Origin: JAKQHY01 sp034429475
GTDB taxonomy: Bacteria > Chloroflexota > Anaerolineae > B4-G1 > SLSP01
Assembly: GCA_034429475.1 (NCBI GenBank)
Contig: DAOUGD010000008.1
Coordinates: 1-26,506 of the forward strand
Direction: 5' to 3'
DNA: 26,506 nucleotides
Shown: positions 5,892 to 15,500 of the stretch, one piece after another
How positions within the stretch are numbered: the stretch's first letter is position 1
Layout of the letters: the number at the start of each line of letters is the position of its first letter
The notes under the pieces: model-generated
Told to the model about the DNA's origin: nothing
The model's database searches: none
The model's input: the letters and a program-made list of their open reading frames with translations, nothing else
Position numbers and translations under genes: made by a program

Positions 5892-7088
5892 ATGAAACGC
5901 TTAACATGGTTGATAGTAGCTTTACTGTTGGTTTTCTCACTGGCTTGTGGTGGTTCTGATGACAAGGGTAAGGAAACTGCTCCGGCGCCCACCAGTGCGC
6001 CGGCGGCGACCAAAGCGCCGGAGGGCAAGACGGATAAGCCGGCGGCGACGAAAGCTCCGGAACCCACGAAGGAGCCTGAACCCACTGAGATGCCTGAACC
6101 TACGGAAGCGCCTGAAGTGGATGCGGGCGAATTCTATGTAGACGCCGAGGCAATGTCCGCGCTGAGCAGCTATCGCGCGGAGACGGAAATGACGTTTGCG
6201 GCTAAGGATGACTCTTCCGACGGCTCGGTGATGTTGGTGCAGGAGGTGTCAACCGATCCGGCGGCGCACCATATTTTGATGTCCATTAGTGGAACATTCC
6301 CCGGCACCGGCGAAATGACCGAGATGGCCGAAGGTGGCACTTTTGAGATAGAAATCTATCTGGTCGGCGATAAGCAGTATATGCGCTTTGGCGATATGTG
6401 GATGAGCGCCGACGCCGGTTCGGAGAATGCGGTGGACCCCAGCAGCTTTGGCGATTTCACGAGCTTCATCAAGCCCGAGGACTTGAACGATCTGAAAGAC
6501 GAGAAGGACCTGAAATTCGTGGGTAAGGAAGAGGTCAACGGCCTTCAGACGCGCCATTACCACGCGGATTATTCGCCGGCGTGGGGCGGGATGTTTAGCA
6601 GCAACGAGGATATTGAGAGCGGTTCGGCGGATATCTGGATCGCGTCGGAAGATGACTTTGCTGGCCTTCTGGTGGGCATGAGTTTCGAAGTGGTGGGTAA
6701 GTTGGAATTGGATAGCGAAACCGGCGAGAAGGTGGATGGGACGATGACGGTCAACATGAACCTGACGGATATCAACGAGCCTTTAACGATTGAGGTGCCG
6801 GAAGAGGCCACGGCCAGCGGAGTTCCTGAAGATGTCCCGGCGTATCCTAATGCCGACGAGGTAAACGCTCTGGGCGGAATCATTGCGATGACCACCACCG
6901 ACGACGTGGACGCGGTCAATGAATTCTACAATGGCGCTTTGGAAGAGGCCGGTTGGACGAAGACGGAAGAGTCTATCCTGGGGACTAACTGGGAAAAGGA
7001 TGACCGCTCGCTCAGCTTGATGGTCACGCACGACGATGAGGAGAATATCACCAACATTCTCATCATGATCAATACTGGCGAAGAATAA
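5892..7088 (+). CDS. Secreted lipoprotein, LolA/LppX-like fold suspected
   Basis: A 398-residue lipoprotein. The signal sequence MKRLTWLIVALLLVFSLAC ends in a lipobox with Cys19 as the lipidation site. Residues about 29-75 are a low-complexity Ala/Pro/Thr/Lys/Glu linker (KAPEPTKEPEPTEMPEPTEA). The following domain (about 80-310) is acidic and beta-rich, with an outline SYRAE... DKQYMRFGDMWMSAD... GLQTRHYHADY that recalls the LolA/LppX/LprG lipid-binding fold. A smaller C-terminal domain (about 320-398) begins VPEDVPAYPNA and contains EFYNGALEEAGW, a pattern seen in other envelope lipoproteins. An upstream in-frame ATG at 5823 exists, but ATG 5892 has GGAGG 6 nt upstream and directly begins the signal peptide. 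The exact role and ligand are unknown. It is bounded by its own promoter and a strong terminator. Confidence 0.85.
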   Translation: MKRLTWLIVALLLVFSLACGGSDDKGKETAPAPTSAPAATKAPEGKTDKPAATKAPEPTKEPEPTEMPEPTEAPEVDAGEFYVDAEAMSALSSYRAETEMTFAAKDDSSDGSVMLVQEVSTDPAAHHILMSISGTFPGTGEMTEMAEGGTFEIEIYLVGDKQYMRFGDMWMSADAGSENAVDPSSFGDFTSFIKPEDLNDLKDEKDLKFVGKEEVNGLQTRHYHADYSPAWGGMFSSNEDIESGSADIWIASEDDFAGLLVGMSFEVVGKLELDSETGEKVDGTMTVNMNLTDINEPLTIEVPEEATASGVPEDVPAYPNADEVNALGGIIAMTTTDDVDAVNEFYNGALEEAGWTKTEESILGTNWEKDDRSLSLMVTHDDEENITNILIMINTGEE

Positions 7089-7105
7089 TCGGCAAGAACT
7101 GGGGC

Positions 7106-7140
7106 GGGCCGGAGGGGAATCTCCGGCCCGTCTTTTTTTG
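7106..7140 (+). terminator. Rho-independent terminator after the lipoprotein gene
   Basis: A 10-bp perfect GC-rich stem (CGGGCCGGAG at 7106-7115 with CTCCGGCCCG at 7122-7131) and a 6-nt loop are followed by a run of about seven T. It ends only a few bases before the queG start codon. Confidence 0.92.
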
Positions 7141-7145
7141 CGAAG

Positions 7146-8174
7146 ATGGACACGCTACATTTGCAACAACTGGCTGCTGAAGTGGGGCTGGGTTGCATCG
7201 GGGTAGCGCCGGTGGCGCCGACGCCGACCTGGGAGCATTACCGAGCCTGGCTCACACGGGGATATGCCGGCGAGATGGCTTACCTGGCGCGCCCGGACGC
7301 GGTGGCGCAGCGCGCCGATCCACGCCGTTTGCTGCCTCAAGCGCGCACTGTGTTAGTGGTGGCGGCTGCCTATGGCCGCGCCGCGCTCCCGGCGCTACTG
7401 CCTCTCCACGGGTGGGTGGCGCGCTACGCCTGGGATGCGGAAGATTACCATCAATGGCTGTTGCAACGCTTGCGGGCATTGATTCAGCGTCTGGAGGTGG
7501 CGTGTGGCGCGTTCCCCTGGCGCGCCTACGTGGATACCGGCCCGATTCTGGAACGCGCCTGGGCGCAGGCCGCCGGGCTGGGGTGGGTGGGAAAGAACGC
7601 TAATCTGATCCATCCCCGGTTGGGATCCTATGTCTTCCTGGGCGTAGGGCTGTTGGGGTTGGATTTGCCGCCGACTCCGCCGCTGACTTTGCCGACTTGT
7701 GGCGACTGCCGGCGGTGTATGGACGCTTGCCCCACGCAAGCCATCGTCGCGCCAGGGGTGGTGGACGCGCGCCGCTGTTTGGCCTATCTGACGATTGAGC
7801 ATCGTGGCGCGATTCCAGAGGCGTTGCGTCCGGCGCTGGGCGCGCGCGTCTTCGGGTGCGATGTGTGCCAGGAAGTGTGTCCCTGGAATCATCACGCTCT
7901 GCGGGCCGCGCCCGTGACCGCGCCCGCAGAACGCGCGCAGCTATATCTGCCGGACTTGTTGATGCTGTCGGAAGAAGCGTTTCGCGCGCGTTTCCGTCGT
8001 TCTCCCCTTTGGCGCGCGACGAGTGTGGGACTGGCGCGGAACGCGGCAGTCGTCCTGGGCAATTCTGGCGATCCGGCGGGGCGTCCCTATCTGGCGCAGG
8101 CGGCGCAGCAGCATCCGAGCGCCCTGGTGCGCGAGCACGCCGCGTGGGCGCTGGCGCAGTCAATGGGTGGGTAG
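7146..8174 (+). CDS. queG: Epoxyqueuosine reductase
   Basis: QueG is a cobalamin- and iron-sulfur-dependent enzyme that reduces epoxyqueuosine to queuosine at the wobble base of GUN-decoding tRNAs, the last step of queuosine synthesis. The 342-residue protein shows AYVDTGPILERAWAQ (catalytic Asp near 130), GLGWVGKNANLIHP, then two [4Fe-4S] motifs: C185-GD-C188-RR-C191-MDA-C195-P, and C238-DV-C241-QEV-C245-PWN, with the extra Cys in RRCLAYL. The C-terminal 50 residues (RNAAVVLGNSGD... REHAAWALAQ) resemble one HEAT-like repeat. ATG 7146 matches the family's N terminus but has only a poor ribosome-binding site and sits about 6 nt after the T run of the preceding terminator. Expression therefore needs readthrough or a promoter overlapping the terminator. 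Confidence 0.95.
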   Translation: MDTLHLQQLAAEVGLGCIGVAPVAPTPTWEHYRAWLTRGYAGEMAYLARPDAVAQRADPRRLLPQARTVLVVAAAYGRAALPALLPLHGWVARYAWDAEDYHQWLLQRLRALIQRLEVACGAFPWRAYVDTGPILERAWAQAAGLGWVGKNANLIHPRLGSYVFLGVGLLGLDLPPTPPLTLPTCGDCRRCMDACPTQAIVAPGVVDARRCLAYLTIEHRGAIPEALRPALGARVFGCDVCQEVCPWNHHALRAAPVTAPAERAQLYLPDLLMLSEEAFRARFRRSPLWRATSVGLARNAAVVLGNSGDPAGRPYLAQAAQQHPSALVREHAAWALAQSMGG

Positions 8175-8206
8175 GGTTGGCGACGGGCAAAGCCCGCCGC
8201 CAACCT
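8174..8206. terminator. Hairpin between convergent queG and the PLP synthase gene
   Basis: Arms 8174-8188 and 8192-8206 pair over about 14 bp with one A/C mismatch and an AAA loop. The hairpin occupies nearly the whole 37-bp gap between two convergent genes, a natural site for a two-way terminator. It has no strong T tract on either side and could be a dispersed palindromic repeat. Confidence 0.6.
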
Positions 8207-8211
8207 CACGC

Positions 8212-9390
8212 CTAGATAATGCCCAAGTCTTTCCCGATGCGTTGGAAGGTGGTTAGAACGGTGTGCAGTTGTTCGTCGGTGTGGGTGGCGATGTAGCTGG
8301 TGCGCAGCAGCGCCATACCGACGGGCACCGCCGGCGCGACGACGACGTTGGTGTAAACGCCGGCGTCGAAGAGGGCTTTCCAAAAGGTAAAGGCTTTTTG
8401 ATTTTCACCAATGATGATGGGGATGATGGGGGTCTGACTGACCCCGATGTTGAAACCCATCTGGGTGTATTGTTCGCGCATGTACGCGCCAATTTCGATC
8501 AGCCGTCGGACGCGCCCCGGTTCCTGTTCCATAATCTCCAGGGCGGCCATCGCTGCGGCGGCGTTGGCCGGGGGGATGCTGGCGCTAAAGATCATCGCGC
8601 GAGCGTTGTGCTGGATGTATTCAATGGCGGCTTTGTCGCCCGCGATGAAACCGCCCAACGAAGCAAACGATTTGCTGAACGTCCCCATAATCAAATCCAC
8701 GGCTTTCGTCACCCCAAATTCTGCGGCCGTGCCTCGTCCTCCCCCCAGCACCCCGATGGAGTGTGCGTCGTCCACCATCAGCCGGGCGCCGTATTGCCGG
8801 CAAACCGGGATCAACGCGGGCAACGGCGCGATGTCCCCGCCCATGCTATAGACGCCATCCACGATGACGAGCTTGCCGGATTCGGCGGGCAGTGAGGCCA
8901 GCACCCGTTCCAGGGCGGGGATGTCATTGTGGGGAAAACGCTTCATTGCGCCGTAGGACAGACGGCAGCCGTCAATGATGCTGGCGTGATCGTCCTTATC
9001 CGTGATCACAAAGTCATCACGCTGCACCAGCGCCGAGATCGTTCCGACGTTGGTCTGGTAGCCGGTGCTGAAGACGAGCGCCGCCTCTTTGCCCACCCAG
9101 CGGGCGAGGCGGCGTTCCAGTTCCAGATGCATTTCCAGGGTGCCGTTGAGCAGGCGCGAGCCGGTGCAACTCGTCCCGTACGTTTGCACCGCTTCGATGG
9201 CTGCCTGCCGTACCCTGGGGTGAACGGTCAGGCCCAGGTAGTTGTTCGAGCCGATCATAATGAGGTGGTGATCCCCATACCAGGATTCGGTGCCCTCGTT
9301 GTTGGTCATCGGGATGAAGTAGGGATAGAGTCCGGCGGCGCGCACCTCTTCCGCCGTCGTATAGTCCGCACATTTTTTTAAAATATCCAT
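8212..9390 (-). CDS. Alpha-oxoamine synthase, serine palmitoyltransferase-like
   Basis: A PLP enzyme of the alpha-oxoamine synthase family (BioF, Kbl, HemA, serine palmitoyltransferase), which condenses an amino acid with an acyl-CoA. At 392 residues it has the normal length. It shows IGSNNYLGL, YGTSCTGSRLLNGTLEMHLE, FSTGYQTNVGTISAL, the VDDAHSIGVLG cofactor pocket, and GTFSKSFASLGG with the Schiff-base lysine at about 240. The N terminus (YTTAEEVRAAGLYPYFIPM) resembles bacterial serine palmitoyltransferases more than BioF or Kbl, which suggests sphingoid-base formation, but sequence alone does not exclude the other activities. No biotin or threonine-degradation genes are adjacent. Two ATGs are in tandem (9393, 9390). 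The second has GGAGG 7 nt upstream and is preferred. Confidence 0.8.
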   Translation of the reverse strand: MDILKKCADYTTAEEVRAAGLYPYFIPMTNNEGTESWYGDHHLIMIGSNNYLGLTVHPRVRQAAIEAVQTYGTSCTGSRLLNGTLEMHLELERRLARWVGKEAALVFSTGYQTNVGTISALVQRDDFVITDKDDHASIIDGCRLSYGAMKRFPHNDIPALERVLASLPAESGKLVIVDGVYSMGGDIAPLPALIPVCRQYGARLMVDDAHSIGVLGGGRGTAAEFGVTKAVDLIMGTFSKSFASLGGFIAGDKAAIEYIQHNARAMIFSASIPPANAAAAMAALEIMEQEPGRVRRLIEIGAYMREQYTQMGFNIGVSQTPIIPIIIGENQKAFTFWKALFDAGVYTNVVVAPAVPVGMALLRTSYIATHTDEQLHTVLTTFQRIGKDLGII

Positions 9391-9419
9391 CATGAAGCCT
9401 CCATAGTTAGTTCAAAGAA

Positions 9420-9447
9420 ATGATAAAATGACGCCGCTTAGGCGCAA
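9420..9447 (-). promoter_or_regulatory. Candidate promoter of the PLP synthase gene
   Basis: On the minus strand TTGCGC (9447-9442), a 16-nt spacer and TATCAT (9425-9420) resemble -35/-10 boxes. The start point would lie about 25 nt upstream of the start codon. It is located between the terminator of the giant gene and this gene, where a promoter is needed. Confidence 0.4.
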
Positions 9448-9472
9448 AACGATTCCATTTTAGGAACTAAAC

Positions 9473-9502
9473 GGGGCATGTCAAGCGTTAATGACATGCC
9501 CC
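9473..9502 (-). terminator. Hairpin terminator of the giant secreted-protein gene
   Basis: A perfect 11-bp inverted repeat (GGGGCATGTCA at 9473-9483, TGACATGCCCC at 9492-9502) with an 8-nt loop lies just past the stop at 9525. The T tract on the minus strand is weak (GTTTAG). Confidence 0.65.
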
Positions 9503-9524
9503 ATTCCATTGGAAGGTGTGCTTT

Positions 9525-12500
9525 TTACTCGCGGCGTGGCAGGTCTGCCCACTGCGGCGGTGGGAGCGCTGGCGGCAGTGAGGGTGGGGGGAGAGCGGCG
9601 GCGGCGTTTGCGACGCCGAGGAATTGGACGCCGAGGATGTTGTTATAAGGCCCGGCGCCTATTTCGTCCACTTCGAGGATTGCTCCGTAAGTGGTGTTGG
9701 AATTGGCGGAGTCCACTTGGGCATAGATCCAGTCGCCGACTCTGATCGGCCAATTAACGTGGCTTTCCCCGGCATTGTAGTAAGGCCCATTGTACGACAA
9801 CTGTAAGGACTCGCCTGGCTCGAGGGGCAAATCGTTCCAAAAGCCTCCCCACACCAGGCCTTCCTGTCCCACGCTGTTCCATGTCTGGTTGACGTGGGTG
9901 GGGGGCGTGATGGGTCTGACGTACACGTCCACCCAGAAAGGGCCGGTGACCGGCGTCAAGCCATGGTTAGCAATGGCAAGTTCTATGTTGTTGGTGGTCA
10001 CGGTGATGACTTCCACCACCAAGTCCGGCGCAATGATGGGCGAATGGCGTATGATGAGCGGCAGACAAATCGGCGGGCGCTCGATCACCGTCAGGGTGAA
10101 GGTGGCGCTGGCGTCGGCGCTGCCGTCACTGACGCTCACTGTGATCAGCGTGGTTCCCGTCAAGCCAGCGCCGGGCGTCAGCGTCAGGGTGCGGGTGAGG
10201 TCGGCGCCGGCGAAGGCCATCTGCGCCGGCGGCGCGAGGGCGGCGTCGGATGAGACGGCGGCCAGCGTCAGCGCAGTGAGGGGGGTATCCACGTCGCCGA
10301 CGGTAAAAGATTGCGGGGAGCTGCGGGCGTTTACGTAAAGTTGGAGATCGGGGAGTGGGGAGATCGTCGGCGGATCGTTGCTGGGCGTGACCGTAATGCT
10401 GGCGGTGGCGGTAGCGCAAAGTTGCGGCGCGGTGGTTTTGCAAGCCTGGTAACTAAAACTGTCACTGTGATTTTCAGAGTCATCGTGGGTGTACGTGAAG
10501 GCGCCGTTGGCGGCGAGCGTCAAAATGCCGTGCGCTACATCGCTCACCAACGTCGCAGTGAGGGGGGCGGGTGGGCGGTCAGGGTCATAGTCATTGGCGA
10601 GCACACTGGCGGCGCCGGTCGCTGTGGTGGTGACGCAGCCACCCTCGACAACGGTGAGCGCGTCGTCTACCGCGACCGGCGGGTCGGCCACGGGGAGGAT
10701 GGTGATGGAGACCACGGTGATGTCGCAGAGCTGCGGTAAGCCATCGTCGCAGACTTGATAGTAGAAGTTGTCGTAAGGCTCTTCGCCGCCAGCGTGCGTG
10801 TAGGTGATAGCTCCAGCGGGGGTCAGGATGACCGTCCCGAAGGTCGGGGTAGTGACGAGGGCGGCGGTGAGGACCTCGTCCGGCAGATCGGGATCGCAAT
10901 CATTGCCCAGGACGCCGGGCGCGGCAAGGTGGATGGCGCTGCCTTCGGCGACGGTGAGCCTATCGCTAACGGCTACCGGCGGGTTGTTCACGGGGATCAC
11001 GGTGATCGAGACGGCGGCTGCGGCGCAGAGCGGCCATTCGCCGGCGTCACAGACCTGGTAGACGAACTCGTCCGCGGTCGTCTCGGAACCGTCGTGGGTG
11101 TACGTGAAGGCGCCGTCGGCTCGCAGCGTCAGGACACCGTGAGCGACATTGACGACCGGCGTGATGACGACGGTGAGCGGGTCCAGGTTGGGATCTGTGT
11201 CATTGTCCAGCAAACTCGTCCCGCCATCGCTGAGGACACTGACGCTGGCGCCTTCGGGCGCCAGGATGTGATCACTGCGCGGGGTGGGGGGAACGTTGCG
11301 CATGATAGTGGTGACGGCAGCGCAGTTGTTGCCGGGGTTGTCGTCGGCGACGCTGGGGGTGATACAGGCCGTGTTCGTCAGCCAGGCGCCGCCCGTCAGC
11401 CCGGGGGTGATGCTGCCGGTGAGGGTAATTATCCCCCACTCATCCACTGCCAGACTGGGAAGCTCCCAGACATAGTCAGGCCCGCTGGCTATGAGGATGG
11501 GGGTCACCCCCGCGCTGACAATGGCGGTGAGCGCAAAGTTTTCCGGCAGAGCGTTGCCCAGCGTGATGTTGTACGTATTGACCAGGCCGAGGTTGGCGAA
11601 CCTCAGGGTGTAGGTGAGCCGTTCTCCCGGCGCGACGTCGGCGGGTACGTCGTCCTGGGTGAGCGCCAGGTCTATGAATTGGATAATAGGGGTCGTTGCG
11701 GTGACGATGTCGTTACCTGCCACCAGTTCGGTGGTCGTGGAAGTGATGGCGGCGATGTTCGTGAGAGAAGTCGCCGGCTCCGTGTTCAACTGGACGGTAA
11801 AAGTCACGACACCGCCCGTATGGGCAGGGAGCGTGGGAGTGTACCACTCTACCCGCCGTTCAAATTGCGTCGGCCCCTGGAGGGGCGGCGTCATGGCGAC
11901 GAGGCTGCCGAACGTGACGTTGGGGGGCAACCCATCCGTGAGCACCACGTTTTGGGCATCTGAGGGGCCGGGGTTGGTGTAATGCAGCGTGTAGGTTAAA
12001 GTCGCGCCGGATTGGACCGGATCGGGGGTGGCCGTTTGGGTGAGGCTTAAGTCGGCGCCAGTGTTGACCAGGACGGTGACGGGCGCCGAGAGGTAGAGGG
12101 GGTAGGGGGATTCCAGCAGCGCCGTGTTGGTCAGGATGGTTCCGGGCGCCAGGCTGCTCTCCGTTTGCGCCGCATAGCCGAGGGTGATGATTGTGTCTGT
12201 CAGCAGGGTGATGGGGCCCCACTGCAACTGTGGCGCCAGTGTATCGTCGCCGCCTGGGCCGAAGATGCTATCGGGGCGGTAGGTCGCGCCGGGCGGCAGA
12301 GTATCCGTAATGTGGAGATCGGGGGCGTTCAGGCTGCCGTTGTTCCTCACCTGGATAGTGTACGTCAGGGATTCCCCGGCGTAAAGCGTGGCGACGCTGG
12401 CATGTTTTTCCAACTGTACGTCGAATATGGGAATGTTGAGCGGGTTGGAGGTCAGCCAGTCGCGCATGGCCTGATAATGTTGGGTGCTGGAAATGTACGC

Positions 12501-15500
12501 CTGATTCTGGATGAACGTGTTGGCGGGCAGTGTGTCATTGACGCGCACGGCCAGGTTCAGTGTGACCGTCGCATTAGCGCCCAGCGTTATGTCGCGCCAG
12601 CGGACGTGGGTGGTGGGTGTGAGCGGCACGAAGAGGCTCCAATGGATGCCATCCCAGGAATAAGCGATCTGATCGGCGCTGGAAACACTTCCAGAGATCA
12701 GGCGGGTGTGGGCTGGGATAGGTTCCAGTACGGAGATATTGGTTTGACTGTAGCTGGTAGAGAGGTTCTGATACTGTAGCGTGTACGAGATGACGCTGCC
12801 GGGCAGCGCGACGTCCTGCGTCGCTTGTTGCCACAGCCGCAAGGCGGCAATGTAGGTAACGACCAGGTTGGAGTTGCGGGGAATGTCTTGTTGGCTGTCG
12901 AAGGCGGCGACGTTGAGGATGGAGCGTCCGACGACGCCTGTAGTAGCGACGCGCACGTTGTAACGAATCTGCCCGGCGGCGCTCCCTGGCACCTCTTCCG
13001 GTCTGACGGTCAGCACCAGATCGGTGAAATCTCCGGCGTCGCCGTCGGCGGCGTCGGTCAGCGGCATCCAATCGGCGCCGGTGCGCAGCGCCAGGCTGCC
13101 GGGGAGGTAGGTGGTCGAGATGGGAATCACGTTGCTGATGACCACGCCCGACGCATTCCCGTTACCCTGATTAGTGTACGTCACCGTGTACGTAAGGAGG
13201 TCGCCAGGATAGGCTATGGCAGGGCCGTCTGCCATAAGTGTGAGGCGTGCGGCCTGAACCGTAGTGCGCACAACGTTGCTCCGCGCCGTAGCCGTTTGAT
13301 CGCTGGCGATCTGTCCCAGGCTTTCGATGACGACGCCGTCCTCAATGAAGTCGTGGATGTGTACGGTGAAGGTGACGCTACCGCCTGCGCCGGGAGGCAG
13401 ATTCCCCACGTCCCACGTGAGTGCGCTGCTGTCGGCCTGATAGGTCCCCCCGGTGGAGGCGCCGATGAAAGCGACGTATTGCAAGGGGATGACGGTGTAT
13501 AGGGTCGTGTGGGTGGCGGTGGGTGCAGCGCTGCGATTGCTGTAGGTGAGTGTGTAGACGAGACTCTGTCCGACTTGTGCCTGACTGTGACTGACTTCAT
13601 GCACCACGTTTAGGGGGTTGATGTAGAGGGTGACATTGTCATCAGGGCTGAACCGGACGCCTGATGGCAGGTGGCGTCCCACCGCCGTTGCGTGATGGGT
13701 ACTGACGCTGATGCCGGTTGTGTCTGTGATTTCTGCCTGGAAGGTGATCGTCAGTCTTTCTGCTGTTTGCAGGGTGAACGTCGGCGTCCAGATCAGGTTT
13801 TGAGGCAGTCCCTGGGGTTCCATCGGCGTGACATTGCCAGCCGGGTCGGTGACGGAGGCCGTGCCTGTCAGGTAGCGCCACTGCAAGGGAAGGGTGTGAG
13901 TGATACTCAGGGCGCCGATGGCATCCCGGTGGGCCTGGACTGCCAGGGTGAATGTCACACTAGCGCCTGTGGGCGGGACAATGGTGGGCCATGCGGTTAA
14001 GTCCAACGCCATGACCGGGTCCAACCAGGTTTGTTCGACCGGGAGTATAGACATACCTAAGTCCATATAGGGGTAGGTAACGCCGGCCGTCGCGGGGTCT
14101 TCCCCCCAGACGCACGCGAATTTTCCGGTGGCCCAGATGTGCGTCCCGGTGTTGTCGTGGTCGGGATCGAAGAGGCGGCGTTGGGCCAGGACGTCGAGGG
14201 TGAACGTGGTGTCTACGATACCATCTACGGGGCTGTAATCTACGTAAAATACGGTGTCATCGGCGACGGGCGTGACCCACACGGGCGAACCGTTAACCGA
14301 GAGATCGGCGCTGCCGGGCGCCCAGGGGATGTGGTAATCCCTGTTGAGATATTTGTTGGGAATGGCCGAGAACCCCCAATCGAAGTTGGTCTGGGAGGTG
14401 TCGGCTGCCAGCACGACGTTGAAGTTGCCTTCATTGGAGTTGAAACGCACGGCGCTGTCGGCGGGGGCGTACTCGCCCCGGACCAATGAATACGGCAAAG
14501 TGGCGCTGGGGGTGCGCGTTTCAGAGAGGACGAAGGTGTGCGCCCCTTCACTGTCATAGGCCTGTACGGTGATCGGGTAATCGTTGGGGTTGGCAATGTA
14601 TAGTTCGGCCGGTACGTCGCGCGACGCCGCGTCGCTGTAGCCGCGTGGCACTGGGATTACATAATCCGCCCCCCATTGATCAGAAGGCAGGATGACCAGG
14701 AAGCGTCCCTGGAACCCGTAACTGGGACTATCGCTGCCGGTGACGAGGCCGACCTGCACCGGTTTGTTGGTGAGTACGGTGCTGCCGGCCCTGATAGTAA
14801 TGGTGGGCGCGCCGGTGCTGTTTACATACCCCTGGCTGGAATAAGTTTGGCCCCGGTGGAGGGTCACGTTGACCGATTGCCCGGCGCCGTTGTCAATCAA
14901 CAGGGTTGTATTGTCCTCATAGGGGGAGACGTGCAGGTAGACATAGCGGAAATCTCCGTAAAGTCCCTCGTCGCCGCCGCCCTGGGTATACAGGTCTTCT
15001 CCTATCGGGATGTGGTACGCGTAGGTGTCGGCGCGGGCCTCGTAGGAATAGATCTCCCATGCGCCGCCGGCCCACGAACTGTTGTAAGGCCACAGGGCAT
15101 GGCTCAGGGCAACCGGTCCGCCGCTGGCGATAATGCGGTCGCCGCCGTCATAGCGCAGGTCATTCACGTTGCGGGTGGGGGAGACCGGCACATATTGATT
15201 TAGCGGAGGGGCGCTGGTGCTTCCCATGCTGGTCAGGGAGAGGGTTTGCCCCCGGGTTAGCAGGTGTACTTCCGTTGTGCTTTGGATGGGGTTCAGTAAA
15301 TTCCCTTCATAACCATCTTCCCAATGATCGTAGTATATCATCTGCTGGTCCACGGTCGCTACCAGGTTGATGGTGGAGCACATACTGGGCGGCATGGACG
15401 CTGTCGGGCCTTTGTAGATGGCGCGGAATGCCCGCCAGGTTAACTCTTCGTTGCCGAGGATATAATATTCCTGGTACCCGGTAGGGGTTTCGGCAGCGAT

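Noticed and set aside
10755..11963. 402-residue plus-strand frame opposite the giant gene
   Set aside because: No recognisable domain, and it lies wholly inside the minus-strand DUF11/cadherin coding region. GC-rich DNA leaves long antisense frames.
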